Below, piece after piece: positions 23,166-32,739 of a stretch of DNA of 39,634 nt (positions are counted from its first letter, which is position 1; each line of letters opens with the position of its first letter). Where the stretch lies: NCBI GenBank assembly GCA_012517875.1, contig JAAYUB010000100.1, forward strand, positions 1 through 39,634, in the 5' to 3' direction. The notes below the pieces were generated by a model that saw only the letters and a program-made list of their open reading frames with translations, had not been told where the DNA came from and made no database searches. This DNA comes from Acidobacteriota bacterium (GTDB taxonomy: Bacteria; Acidobacteriota; JAAYUB01). Made by a program: the position numbers and the translations under genes.

Positions 23166-24986
23166 TCACGCCGGCAGCTTCGCTCGCGCGAACTCCAGGC
23201 CCAGCGCCTGGAGCTTGGCGTCGGCGGGCCGGGTGGTCGCGGGATCCCAGTCACGCTTGGCGTAGTACTCGGCCATCAGCCGGTCCCACGCGTCGCGGGC
23301 CACCACCGCGCCCTTGCGCGGACCCATCGTGAGCGGCTCCTCGAAAAAGCGATCCGGGATGCTGTCGTCGGCCCGGCGGAAGCCCTCGCGGTAGTTGAAG
23401 CACTTCTCCAGGTTGAACACCCGCTCGCCGGCGGCGACGTAATCCGCATCGACCCAGCCGCGGCCGGAGATCGATTCCAGCACCTGCTCCACCAGGCCGG
23501 CGGCGTAACCGCCCCGGGCGAAGAGGCACACGCCGACGGAATCCACCAGGGCGGTCCCGTTCTGCCGGTCGGAGGTGAATCCGTTCAGGTGGCAGGCGCC
23601 CCGGTTGGAAGTGGCGTAGCTCACTCCGTAGCCGGGCTGCACATGGACGTTCCACGCCGCGAAGCCGTGCCCCTTGCTGTGGATGGCGAACTTGGCGGTC
23701 TCGCGCCCCATCCGGCCGGCCAGGTGGCGCACGCCCCGTGCGGCGGCGTCGCCGACGCCCTCCCGGTGGGCGATCCGGTGCAGCAGCTCGATAGTGGCGT
23801 CGACGTTGCCCCAGGCCAGGTCGAGGCCGTCCAGGGCGTCCCGGTCGATGCAGCCGCGCTCGTACGCTTCCATGAGGAACCCGATCACTCCGCCCACCGA
23901 GATGATGTCGAGCCCCAGGTCGTCGGCGTGCCGGATAGCCCGCTGCACGCCGCCCAGGTCGCCGATGAGCAGGTTGGCGCCCAGCATGGTGCCGGTCTCG
24001 TATTCGGGTCCGTCGTGGACGAGACCGGGGTACGGACCGTCGGCCACGCGGCCCGCCTTCTTGCAGGCCAGCGGGCAGGCGTAGCAGGCGAAGTCCCGCT
24101 GCCAGACGGCCCGCCGCGCCGCCAGGCCGCCGATCCGCTCGATGTGCTCGAACGTCCCCTCGCGGAAGTTGCGCACCGCCTGGGTGCCGTTGTCGCTGGA
24201 TGCCACAAGCGCCGAGCCGGTGCCGTAGCGCCGCCAGTTCTCGGTGCCCGGCGTGCCGTGGAAGCCCGCGCGAGCCTTGTCCAGTGCCTCCAGGAACCGC
24301 TTATGGGCGGCCACGTCGGGCTGGCGGGAGCCGCGCACGGCGACGGCCTTCAAGTTCTTGGCGCCCATCACGCAGCCGGTGCCGGCGCGGCCGGCGGCCC
24401 GGGCCGCGGTGTTGATCACGGAGGCGTAGGGGACGAGGTTTTCACCGGCGGGGCCAATGTAGCAGGTGCGGAAGCGCCGATCGCCCAGCGCCGCAGTGAA
24501 GGCGCGGTCGAAGGCGTCGGTGCCCATTCCCCAGTACTTGCCGGCGTCGCGGATTTCCACCCGGTCGTCGTCGACGTACAGGTAGACCGGCGCCGCCGCC
24601 CGCCCCCGCACCAGGATGCCGTCGTAGCCGGCGAAGCGGATCTCCGGCCCGATGAATCCACCCATGTTCGAGTAGCTCACCGTCGACGCGTGCCGGTGGG
24701 GCGAGGCGACCGGCGCCGTGATGGGGGATTTGGTGACCACGCAGGTACGCGAAGCGGACGGCAGCGGGAAGCCGGCGAACGGCCCGGGCATGAACAGCAG
24801 CGGGTTGTCCGGCCCGAGGGGGTCGGCGCCCGGCTCGGGGAGCAGGTCCCACAGCAGCTTCATCCCGAGGCCGCGGCCGCCGATGAACTGTTCATAGTCG
24901 GCGGCGGGGATTTCCCGCCGGCCGGTGCGGCCCGTCGACAGGTCCACCTCCAAAACGGATCCCCAGTATCCCGGTAGTCGGCTCAT
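23166..24986 (-). CDS. Aldehyde:ferredoxin oxidoreductase (AOR) family tungsten enzyme
   Basis: A 606-residue AOR-family protein of normal length. The N-terminal pterin-binding domain has VLEVDLSTG, GGRGLGMKLLWD, and the block SNMGGFIGPEIRFAGYDGILVRG. The [4Fe-4S] cluster ligands are C301, C304 and C308 in CYACPLAC plus C487 in DSVGVCLF. Family role: reversible oxidation of aldehydes (or related two-electron substrates) at a tungsto-bispterin site. It overlaps the Tat-exported Fe-S protein gene upstream by 4 bases, so that protein is its likely electron partner; E. coli ydhV with its Fe-S neighbour ydhY is a comparable pairing. The AOR protein itself has no Tat signal. GGAGGTGA precedes its ATG. 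The substrate is unknown. Confidence 0.92.
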   Translation of the reverse strand: MSRLPGYWGSVLEVDLSTGRTGRREIPAADYEQFIGGRGLGMKLLWDLLPEPGADPLGPDNPLLFMPGPFAGFPLPSASRTCVVTKSPITAPVASPHRHASTVSYSNMGGFIGPEIRFAGYDGILVRGRAAAPVYLYVDDDRVEIRDAGKYWGMGTDAFDRAFTAALGDRRFRTCYIGPAGENLVPYASVINTAARAAGRAGTGCVMGAKNLKAVAVRGSRQPDVAAHKRFLEALDKARAGFHGTPGTENWRRYGTGSALVASSDNGTQAVRNFREGTFEHIERIGGLAARRAVWQRDFACYACPLACKKAGRVADGPYPGLVHDGPEYETGTMLGANLLIGDLGGVQRAIRHADDLGLDIISVGGVIGFLMEAYERGCIDRDALDGLDLAWGNVDATIELLHRIAHREGVGDAAARGVRHLAGRMGRETAKFAIHSKGHGFAAWNVHVQPGYGVSYATSNRGACHLNGFTSDRQNGTALVDSVGVCLFARGGYAAGLVEQVLESISGRGWVDADYVAAGERVFNLEKCFNYREGFRRADDSIPDRFFEEPLTMGPRKGAVVARDAWDRLMAEYYAKRDWDPATTRPADAKLQALGLEFARAKLPA

Positions 24987-25720
24987 CGGACGTCACCTCC
25001 TTGCGCCGGCCCGTACCAGCGCGCGATCAGCTCCACGGCGATCCGCTCCGGCGGCAGCGCGTAGTGCCGGCCGTCCAGGCCGCCCTTGATGTAACTCAGG
25101 GCGCCGTAGGGACAGAGGGCGACGCACTGCGGGTCGCCGCCGCACAGGGTGCACATCCGCTCCGGGCGGTTGGTCTCGCGGTTGGGGATGATGGCGCCCA
25201 CCCGCTGCGTCCGGCACGCCTCGGCGCAGGCGTCGCAGGCGATGCAGCGTGACGGATCGTTGCGCACCGTGAGCAGCTCCGGATCGCGGTACAGCGCCCG
25301 CAGGCCCTCGGCGTCGGGCTCCACAGGGCAGGCCGCCACGCACGGGTTGTCGCGGCACATCACGCAGACCACCGGCACGTCGGCGTCCGGATTGAACGCG
25401 TGGACCCGGATGTTGGACAGGTACGGGTTGCCGAGTCCCCGCAACTCCTCGCCGTCCACCGTGACCGGGTGGTTGAACTGGGCGCAGGCGGTTTCGCAGG
25501 TGCGGCACCCGGTGCAGCGGTTGTAGTCCACCAGGATCATAGCGTAAACCGGCCGCTGGGCCGGCCCCTGGGCCCATAGGGCGCGCACGCCGCAGTGGCC
25601 CACGGCCAGGCCGGCCCCACTCCAGGCGGCCAGGCGGATGAAGGTGCGCCGGTCGGCTCGCACTCCGCCGCGCAGGTCCAGCGCGGTGAGCGGCCCCGGC
25701 GATGGTTCGGACGCACTCAT
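24983..25720 (-). CDS. Four-cluster ferredoxin-like subunit with a Tat signal
   Basis: A 245-residue protein. The start is the ATG at 25720, preceded by GAGGAGG; an upstream GTG lies within the ribosome site. A twin-arginine signal (ADRRTFIRLAAWSGAGLAVG) suggests folded export. Four cysteine groups of the DMSO-reductase-B type follow: CTGCRTCETAC, CVMCRDNPCVAAC, CIACDACAEAC and CTLCGGDPQCVALC, enough for four [4Fe-4S] clusters in an electron wire. It is co-translated with the AOR-family gene. If exported, the AOR partner either travels with it through Tat or stays in the cytoplasm, and the sequence does not decide. Its electron acceptor is not encoded here. Confidence 0.9.
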   Translation of the reverse strand: MSASEPSPGPLTALDLRGGVRADRRTFIRLAAWSGAGLAVGHCGVRALWAQGPAQRPVYAMILVDYNRCTGCRTCETACAQFNHPVTVDGEELRGLGNPYLSNIRVHAFNPDADVPVVCVMCRDNPCVAACPVEPDAEGLRALYRDPELLTVRNDPSRCIACDACAEACRTQRVGAIIPNRETNRPERMCTLCGGDPQCVALCPYGALSYIKGGLDGRHYALPPERIAVELIARWYGPAQGGDVR

Positions 25721-25788
25721 GGCAGCCACCTCCTCGCCGTGAACCGGACCGGGCCCGGAATCCCGGCAGTCATGATCGGATACGCATC

Positions 25789-25794
25789 ATTATA
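25789..25794 (-). promoter_or_regulatory. -10 element upstream of the Fe-S/AOR operon
   Basis: TATAAT on the minus strand (in TTTAGTATAATG), about 69 bases before the start at 25720, with no clear -35. An ATGAT-N9-ATCAT inverted repeat (25772-25790) overlaps the expected transcription start and could be an operator. The leader also holds the palindrome CCGGGCCCGG. Confidence 0.4.
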
Positions 25795-25862
25795 CTAAAT
25801 CGGCAGTTTCAGAAACGGCGGCCCGGGACGCAGACCGGACGTTCGGATGGATTCTTCAAATC

Positions 25863-26729
25863 TCAATCGCCGGTGAGCCGGATGTCGAGACCGCCCACGG
25901 CCGCCGGGGTGATCCGGAGCCGGCCGGCCGCCTTCTCGCCGAGCATCCCCTTGCCGGCGAGGAACTGTTCCGCCCGCGCCAGCGATTTCACCCGGACCTT
26001 CACGTATTGGACACCCGGGGCGGCCGCTTCAATAACCCGGAGCCGGGGGCCGGCGGGAAAGGAGAAGGCCAGTCTGTTCGGACTCTGAGGCCCCGGAATG
26101 AGCCGCGTCCACGGCGGCGCCGCCGCTGCAACCGATCCTACGCCAAGGACGATCTCCTCCACGGCGGAGACACCCAGCGGCCCGCCGTCACGTCGGGCCA
26201 GTTCCGCGGCGGCCGCCGCGCGCTCCGCGGCCACCTTCACCCGAGCGACGTAGTCGCAGACGAAGACGAAGACGCTCTCAGGCGGGAGGCCGGCGAAAAA
26301 GACGTTGATCCAGATGACGTGCTCCTGCCCGCCGGCCGTGTATTTGACCGGGACCGGCTCAGCGTGGGGGATGCCCCGGCGGTCCATCGCCGCCACCGCA
26401 GCGGCGGCGTCGCCCGCGGGCTCGAAGGCGATCCCCTTGAACTCCGTCGCCGGCGGGGCACCGGCGGGCGTGGGCATGGTCACGAATTCGATGGCAGCAT
26501 TGCCGAGCGTCAGGCCGCCGCTGGCGAAGCCGCCGTACCGCTGGTAGGGCCACGCCTCGGGGAGCTGGAAGTCGTCCCGGAACAGCCGGAACAGCCGCTC
26601 GGATTCCGCGGACTGGATGAAGAAATGGTCGATCTGCGTCAGCATGGGGGTCTCCTGTTCCGCCGGACGGGCGGCGACCGATACGGACATCAGCACCACG
26701 ACGGTGCGGATCAAGCGCTGCCGACTCAT
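25863..26729 (-). CDS. Glyoxalase-like (VOC-type) domain protein, probably exported
   Basis: A 288-residue protein. A possible signal sequence (LIRTVVVLMSVSVAA) is followed by LTQIDHFFIQSAESERLFRLFRDDFQLP, the opening of a glyoxalase/VOC-like module. Then come GGLTLGNAAIEFVTMPTP and a second half with VEEIVLGV..., RLAFSFP and VQYVKVRVKSLARAEQFLAGKG, consistent with paired beta-alpha-beta-beta-beta units. Metal ligands cannot be assigned with confidence. GAGGGG lies just before the ATG. It stands alone between the AOR operon and the repeat-filled gap, with no context clue to substrate. Confidence 0.7.
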   Translation of the reverse strand: MSRQRLIRTVVVLMSVSVAARPAEQETPMLTQIDHFFIQSAESERLFRLFRDDFQLPEAWPYQRYGGFASGGLTLGNAAIEFVTMPTPAGAPPATEFKGIAFEPAGDAAAAVAAMDRRGIPHAEPVPVKYTAGGQEHVIWINVFFAGLPPESVFVFVCDYVARVKVAAERAAAAAELARRDGGPLGVSAVEEIVLGVGSVAAAAPPWTRLIPGPQSPNRLAFSFPAGPRLRVIEAAAPGVQYVKVRVKSLARAEQFLAGKGMLGEKAAGRLRITPAAVGGLDIRLTGD

Positions 26730-26830
26730 CGCCCCTCATTCATACTACAGAAACCACCCGCCGGCCAGACCCTTGACGGCTTTCTATCGGCCGGCGCCCG
26801 GGGCGTGGCTGCCGTTGCAGGTCGTGCTCG

Positions 26831-26869
26831 CCGTCGTAGGCCGCGTCCAGCGGACGCGGCCTACGGCGG
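26831..26869. repeat. REP-like 18-bp hairpin
   Basis: CCGTCGTAGGCCGCGTCC (26831-26848) pairs with 26852-26869 across a 3-base AGC loop. Seventeen of 18 positions are Watson-Crick and one is a G-T wobble. It is inside the 370-base non-coding gap 26730-27099. Its compact palindromic form is that of a REP/mobile hairpin rather than a terminator; no T-tract follows. Confidence 0.6.
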
Positions 26870-26920
26870 AATCCAAAACGGCGTCGAACCGCCGCACTTC
26901 TTCGCGCCGGGGTGAGCCAC

Positions 26921-27046
26921 AGGATCCGATGACGAGCACGATTACGATGACAATGACGATTACGAATTACGAACACGAAATCCGAAGTCCGCTGTCCGCG
27001 TTACGGGAACGAGCCTCGAGTCCCGAGCCTCTAGCCTCGAAAATGA
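26921..27046. repeat. Mosaic repeats downstream of the oxidoreductase operon
   Basis: 26928-26972 has ATGACGAGCACGATTACGATGAC and GATTACGAATTACGAACACGA units. 26979-26991 has TCCGAAGTCCG. 27001-27017 is TTACGGGAACGAGCCTC, followed by CGAGTCCCGAGCCTCTAGCCTCG. These are the same blocks, in the same orientation, as in the gaps at 11884-12030 and 17838-17920. Bases 26730-26830 hold nothing I can identify. Confidence 0.85.
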
Positions 27047-27048
27047 AA

Positions 27049-27080
27049 CCGGCCGGGACGCCGCAAGGCGTCCCGGCCGG
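27049..27080 (-). terminator. Strong intrinsic terminator of the 2-oxoacid oxidoreductase operon
   Basis: A perfect 14-bp stem (27049-27062 with 27067-27080) is closed by a four-base loop (GCAA on the plus strand). On the minus strand it is followed by GTTTCATTTTC. It lies 19 bases after the stop at 27100. Confidence 0.85.
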
Positions 27081-27099
27081 ATGCAGTCAAGCAGAACGA

Positions 27100-28536
<1,437 letters not shown>

Positions 28537-28545
28537 GGCTTCCTC

Positions 28546-29586
28546 CTAGAGCTTCCGGATCACGCCGAGCAGTTCCTGCGCCGACGGGACCGAGCCGCCC
28601 ATGCGGCCGTAAAATTTGACCGGCTTGCGACCCTCGACGGCCAGCAGGACGTCTTCCACCATCTGCCCATTGGACAGTTCCACCACCTGGATTGCCTGGA
28701 CCCGCTCGCACAGCTTCTGGATCCGCTTGGCGGGGAACGGCCACAGCGTCACAGGACGGAGCAGCCCCACCTTGATCCCCTGCTCTCGGGCCAGATCCAC
28801 CGTCGTGCGCAGGATGCGGCTGATGATGCCGTACCCGATGACCAGCAACTCGGCGTCCCGGGTACGGTACTCGTCGACCAGCACCTCTTTCCGCTCGATC
28901 TCGGCGTATTTCTTCTGGAGCTTGCGGTTGTGCTCCTCGAGCTCATCGGGATCCAGATAGATCGAGTTGATCAGGTTCTTCCGGGTGGCGTCGTCGCCGT
29001 GCACCCCCCAGTCGTGGCGTTTCGGATGCTGAACGACGGTCGGAAAGTTCACCTGCTCCATCATCTGGCCGATATAGCCGTCGGTCATCACGTAGACCGG
29101 TGTGCGGTACTGGTCAGCCAGATCGAACGCCTTGATCGTGAGATCGCACATTTCCTGGGCGGAGTTGGGCGCCAGAACGATGCAGCGGTAGTTGCCGTGG
29201 CCGCCGCCCTTGACCACCTGGTGGTAGTCGGACTGCTCGGGGGCGATGTTGCCCAGGCCCGGGCCGCCGCGCATGATGTCGGCGATGACGCAGGGCAGCT
29301 CGGCGCCGGCGCAGTAGGAGACGCCCTCCTGCTTGAGCGAGATGCCCGGCCCCGAGGAGGCGGTCATGACGCGGACGCCCCCGCCGGCGGCGCCGTACAC
29401 CATCTGGATGGACGCAATCTCGCTCTCCGCCTGGATGAACGTCCGGCCCACCAGGGGAAAGTACTTGGCCGCGGCTTCGGCGATTTCGCTGGCCGGGGTG
29501 ATGGGGTAGCCGAAATAGGCCTGACACCCCGCCAGGATGGCCGCCTTGACGACCGCTTCGTTGCCCTTGATCAGTTCTCTTGGCAT
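28546..29586 (-). CDS. 2-oxoacid:ferredoxin oxidoreductase alpha subunit (Kor/Vor-like)
   Basis: A 346-residue alpha subunit. The pyrimidine-binding domain has [61 protein letters not shown] and [26 protein letters not shown]. The C-terminal domain has [14 protein letters not shown] and [12 protein letters not shown]. This is the substrate- and TPP-contacting partner of the beta half. It lies 9 bases before the beta-gamma gene and 13 after the ferredoxin subunit, so the enzyme is a three-polypeptide complex from one operon. The long middle insert (residues about 195-235, [15 protein letters not shown]) is typical of Vor/Kor enzymes. Confidence 0.93.
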   Translation of the reverse strand: MPRELIKGNEAVVKAAILAGCQAYFGYPITPASEIAEAAAKYFPLVGRTFIQAESEIASIQMVYGAAGGGVRVMTASSGPGISLKQEGVSYCAGAELPCVIADIMRGGPGLGNIAPEQSDYHQVVKGGGHGNYRCIVLAPNSAQEMCDLTIKAFDLADQYRTPVYVMTDGYIGQMMEQVNFPTVVQHPKRHDWGVHGDDATRKNLINSIYLDPDELEEHNRKLQKKYAEIERKEVLVDEYRTRDAELLVIGYGIISRILRTTVDLAREQGIKVGLLRPVTLWPFPAKRIQKLCERVQAIQVVELSNGQMVEDVLLAVEGRKPVKFYGRMGGSVPSAQELLGVIRKL

Positions 29587-29599
29587 GGCTTCCTCCCGC

Positions 29600-29842
29600 T
29601 CATTGCGCCTGCTTGGCCAGGCGGTAGACGGTCACCGCCCCGGGCTCGGGGCAGGCATAGAAGCAGGTGCCGCATCCCGTACAGCCGCTCCCCTTGTACT
29701 GGGCGGGGTGGTACCCCTGCTTGTTGATCACGGTCTTGGAAAATTCGATCACCTGGACCGGACACGCCACGATGCACAGGCCGCAGCCCTTGCATTCGTC
29801 GACGGAGATCTCGAGCCGGCCCCGGTCGAGCTTGTCAGTCAT
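29600..29842 (-). CDS. 2x[4Fe-4S] ferredoxin delta subunit of the 2-oxoacid oxidoreductase
   Basis: An 80-residue ferredoxin-like subunit with two cluster motifs: [12 protein letters not shown] and [15 protein letters not shown]. The start is the ATG at 29842 ([16 protein letters not shown]), with GGGGG eight bases upstream; a longer frame runs back into the upstream hairpins. It is the first gene of the operon (delta, alpha, beta-gamma) and would carry electrons from the TPP centre to a soluble ferredoxin. Confidence 0.92.
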   Translation of the reverse strand: MTDKLDRGRLEISVDECKGCGLCIVACPVQVIEFSKTVINKQGYHPAQYKGSGCTGCGTCFYACPEPGAVTVYRLAKQAQ

Positions 29843-29872
29843 GAAACACCCCCGAACGGTTGGATTGTGGGG

Positions 29873-29930
29873 GCCGCCCCGCCGCGCAAGCGGCGGGGCG
29901 GCGGATATCACGGGGCGGCTTCAGCCGCCC
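29873..29930 (-). terminator. Two hairpins after the cyclic-diphosphoglycerate-synthetase-like gene
   Basis: 29913-29919 pairs with 29924-29930 (7 bp, loop TTCA), and 29873-29885 pairs perfectly with 29890-29902 (13 bp, loop GCAA). They lie in the 94-base gap between this gene's stop and the delta-subunit start. No T-tract follows, so termination would be partial; they may set expression of the downstream operon. Confidence 0.5.
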
Positions 29931-29936
29931 GTCCGG

Positions 29937-31268
29937 CTACTTGCGCCGCGGCTTCAGGAAGCGGCCCAGGACGTCGGCCAGGTCGGGCGAGCCGATTTCC
30001 TGCAACTCGTACATCACCCGGACCGTCGGGTGCTTGATCTTGCACACCCGACGCAGATCGATGGGCGTGCCGATAACCACCAGGTCGCACGGCGTGTTGT
30101 TGATGGTCTTCTCGAGGTCCTTCACCTGCTGGCCGCCGTAGCCCATGGCCGGGAGGAGGCCCTCCACTTCGGGGTACTGGGTGAAGGTTTCCACCAGCTT
30201 GCCCACCGCATACGGCTTCGGATCCACCAGCTCGGCGGCGCCGTACTTCATGGCCGCCATGACCCCGGCGCCGTAGTCCATCTCGCCGTGGGTGAGGGTC
30301 GGGCCGTCCTCGACCACCAGGACGCGCTTGCCGTGGATGGCCCCGTAATTTTCCACGAAGAGCGGGCTGGCCGCGTCGATGACGACGGCCTTGGGATTGG
30401 CCTCGCGGATCGACGCGCGCACTTCCTCGATCCCGTCGAGGTCGGCGGTGTCGATCTTGTTGATGATGATCACATCGGCCCGGCGCAGATTGGTCTCGCC
30501 CGGGTGGTAGGCCAGCTCGTGGCCGGCCCGGTGCGGGTCGACCACGACGATTTCCAGGTTCGACTTGAAGAACGGGAAGTCGTTGTTGCCGCCGTCCCAC
30601 AGGATGACATCGGCCTCCTTCTCGGCCTGCCGCAGGATCGCCTCGTAGTCCACGCCGGCGTACACGATGACGCCCTTGGCGATGTGCGGCTCGTATTCCT
30701 CCATCTCCTCGATGGTGCACTTGTGCTTCTTCAGATCCGCCAGCGTGGCGAACCGCTGGACGGCCTGAGCGGCCAGGTCGCCGTACGGCATGGGGTGCCG
30801 GATGGCCACGACCTTCTTGCCCAGCGCCTGCAGCGCGCGGACCACCGCCCGGCTGGTCTGGCTTTTGCCGCAACCGGTCCGGACGGCGCACACCGACACC
30901 ACCGGCTTGGTGGACGTGACCATGGTGGCGTCGGGGCCGATGAACCGGAAGTCCGCCCCCTTGGCCAGCACGCGCGAGGCCTTGTGCATGACCACGTCAT
31001 GGGGCACGTCGCTGTAGGCGAAAATCACCTGGTGGACCTTGTACTTGTCGATGAGCTGCTCCAGCTCGCGCTCGTCGTAGATGGGAATCCCTTTCGGATA
31101 CAGCTTCCCCGCCAGCTCCCGGGGATACTTCTTGCCGGAGATGTCCGGGATCTGGGTGGCGGTGAAGGCGACCACCTCATACTGGGGGTTGTCACGGAAG
31201 CAGGTGTTGAAGTTATGAAAATCGCGCCCGGCGGCGCCCATGATCAGCACGCGAATCTTGTCAGCCAT
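29937..31268 (-). CDS. Cyclic 2,3-diphosphoglycerate synthetase-like P-loop GTPase
   Basis: A 443-residue protein resembling the cyclic 2,3-diphosphoglycerate synthetase family. An N-terminal Rossmann-like domain (VLIMGAAGRDFHNFNTCFRDNP, FTATQIPDISGKKYP) is followed by a P-loop near residue 130 (VRTGCGKSQTS), then ILWDGGNNDFPFFKSN, HPGETNLRRADVIIINKIDTAD (NKxD-type specificity motif) and TLTHGEMDYGAG. In thermophilic archaea the enzyme makes the thermoprotectant cyclic-2,3-DPG; many bacterial homologues have no proven activity. GAGGAGGACAAC precedes the ATG. Its position directly upstream of the oxidoreductase operon is suggestive of linked carbon metabolism. Confidence 0.85.
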   Translation of the reverse strand: MADKIRVLIMGAAGRDFHNFNTCFRDNPQYEVVAFTATQIPDISGKKYPRELAGKLYPKGIPIYDERELEQLIDKYKVHQVIFAYSDVPHDVVMHKASRVLAKGADFRFIGPDATMVTSTKPVVSVCAVRTGCGKSQTSRAVVRALQALGKKVVAIRHPMPYGDLAAQAVQRFATLADLKKHKCTIEEMEEYEPHIAKGVIVYAGVDYEAILRQAEKEADVILWDGGNNDFPFFKSNLEIVVVDPHRAGHELAYHPGETNLRRADVIIINKIDTADLDGIEEVRASIREANPKAVVIDAASPLFVENYGAIHGKRVLVVEDGPTLTHGEMDYGAGVMAAMKYGAAELVDPKPYAVGKLVETFTQYPEVEGLLPAMGYGGQQVKDLEKTINNTPCDLVVIGTPIDLRRVCKIKHPTVRVMYELQEIGSPDLADVLGRFLKPRRK

Positions 31269-31314
31269 GTTGTCCTCCTCTTGATATTTGATTTCAGGCC
31301 CTCGGATCCGGATT

Positions 31315-31330
31315 GGGGGGGCAGCCCCCC
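31315..31330 (-). other. G6/C6 hairpin after the DUF1015 gene
   Basis: GGGGGG (31315-31320) pairs with CCCCCC (31325-31330) across a GCAG loop in the 162-base gap between the DUF1015 gene and the P-loop GTPase gene. No T-tract follows. The gap shows no other feature. Confidence 0.35.
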
Positions 31331-31430
31331 GAGTTCAGCTCAGCGGGCCGATCCTCTGAGTGAAGAACGAGACGGTGAGTTGGCGTTTCCGTTCCATATG
31401 TCCGCTCCGGGTCGGCGGCACGGCGCCGCG

Positions 31431-32669
31431 CTAGTCCAGGAGATGGGAGACCAGACCGTCCTTGAGTTTCGGCTCGAACCAGGTCGACTTGGGCGGCATG
31501 AACCGGCCGGCGTCGGCGATGGCCATCAACTCGTCGACGGAAGTGGGGTAGAGGGCGAAAGCCACCGCCGCCTCGCCGCTCCGGACCAGCCGCTCCAGCT
31601 CGCCGATGCCGCGGATGCCGCCGACGAAGTCGATGCGCTTGTCCTTGCGCGGATCGCCGATCCCCAGCACCGGCGCCAGCAGGTTTTCCTGCAGGATGCT
31701 CACGTCGAGGCTGCGCACCGGGTCGTCCGCGGGGAACGTGCCCGGCCGGGGTGACAGGCGGTGCCACCGGCCGTCGAGGAACATCCGGAACTCGTGGCGG
31801 CGCTCCGGCCGGCCCGAGTCCGCGGGGGCCACGTCGAACACCGGCTGCAGCCGGGCCAGGAACGCGGCCGGGTCGAGCCCGTGCAGGTCGTGGACCACCC
31901 GGTTGTAATCCATGATCTGGAGCTGGTTGTGGGGGAAGATGTAGGCCAGGAAAAAGTTGTAGTCCTCGCGGCCGGTGTGCCCCGGGTTGCCGTCCCGGCG
32001 CATCCGGCGCACCCGCGACGCGGCGGCCGACCGGTGGTGGCCGTCGGCGACGTACAGGTGCGGGATCTGGCGGAAGATGGCGGTGACGTCCGCGATCCAG
32101 CCGGGGTCGGAAACCACCCAGAACCAGTGTTCGATGCCGTCGGCGGAGGTGAAGTGGTACTCCGGCTCGCGGCGGCAGGCCGACTCGATTTTGGCGTCGA
32201 GGTCGGTCCGGGCGTGGTAGGTCAGGAAGACCGGGCCGGTCTGGGCGTTGAGCTCGCTGACATGGCGGGTGCGGTCGTCTTCCTTGTCCTGCCGGGTCAG
32301 CTCGTGCTTGCGGATCACGTCGGCGTCATAGTCGTCCACCGACGCGCCGGCAGCCAGCGAAGTCTGGATGTGATCCCCCATCCGCTGGCGGTAGATGTAG
32401 AGGCTGTCGGCCGCATCCCGGAACAGCACACCGCTGGTGATCAGTCTCTGGAAGTTTTCCCGGCCCTTGCGGTAGACGCGATCGTCGTACAGGTCGATGC
32501 CGGGGGGCAGATCGATCTCGGGCTTGCCCACGTGGAGGAAGGAGTAGGGATTGCCGCCCGCCATGGCCCGGGCCTCCTTCGATGACAGGACATCGTAAGG
32601 GGGCGACGCTACCTGCTCCACCAGGTGCCGCACCGGCCGGACGCCTCGAAACGCCTTGATCACCGCCAT
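31431..32669 (-). CDS. DUF1015 family protein
   Basis: A 412-residue protein of the DUF1015 family. It opens with VIKAFRGVRPVRHLVEQVASPPYDVLSSKEAR (the usual 'F.g.RP....vaspPYDV' start), continues with GNPYSFLHVGKPEIDLP and GVLFRDAADSLYIYRQRMG, and has the hallmark ADGHHRSAAASR near residue 213. DUF1015 proteins are of usual length about 400 and have no proven reaction in the sequence record I can recall. It has its own good promoter (32711-32739), so it is a separate unit from the gene downstream. GGGAG lies seven bases before the ATG. Confidence 0.9.
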   Translation of the reverse strand: MAVIKAFRGVRPVRHLVEQVASPPYDVLSSKEARAMAGGNPYSFLHVGKPEIDLPPGIDLYDDRVYRKGRENFQRLITSGVLFRDAADSLYIYRQRMGDHIQTSLAAGASVDDYDADVIRKHELTRQDKEDDRTRHVSELNAQTGPVFLTYHARTDLDAKIESACRREPEYHFTSADGIEHWFWVVSDPGWIADVTAIFRQIPHLYVADGHHRSAAASRVRRMRRDGNPGHTGREDYNFFLAYIFPHNQLQIMDYNRVVHDLHGLDPAAFLARLQPVFDVAPADSGRPERRHEFRMFLDGRWHRLSPRPGTFPADDPVRSLDVSILQENLLAPVLGIGDPRKDKRIDFVGGIRGIGELERLVRSGEAAVAFALYPTSVDELMAIADAGRFMPPKSTWFEPKLKDGLVSHLLD

Positions 32670-32710
32670 CGCTTCACTCCCGAAAGATCTGATTACAGTC
32701 GGAATATGAA

Positions 32711-32739
32711 AGTGTACCGAGGCTGCAATCCAAAGTCAA
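32711..32739 (-). promoter_or_regulatory. Sigma-70-type promoter for the DUF1015 gene
   Basis: On the minus strand: -35 TTGACT (32734-32739), 17-base spacer, -10 TACACT (32711-32716), with transcription starting near 32704, about 35 bases before the ATG. It is one of the best complete -35/-10 pairs in the window. Confidence 0.7.

Noticed and set aside
22946-23332. ATG-started 128-residue frame across the selenoprotein and AOR 3' end
   Set aside because: It is in a different phase from the selenoprotein frame, Arg/Pro/Ala-rich, and runs antisense into the AOR gene.
25772-25790. ATGAT-N9-ATCAT as a defined operator
   Set aside because: Short arms and a single copy; noted with the promoter but not enough for a regulator call.
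29667-31754. 695-residue open frame on the plus strand
   Set aside because: It is antisense to the ferredoxin subunit, the P-loop GTPase and DUF1015 genes, all of which have motifs and ribosome sites.
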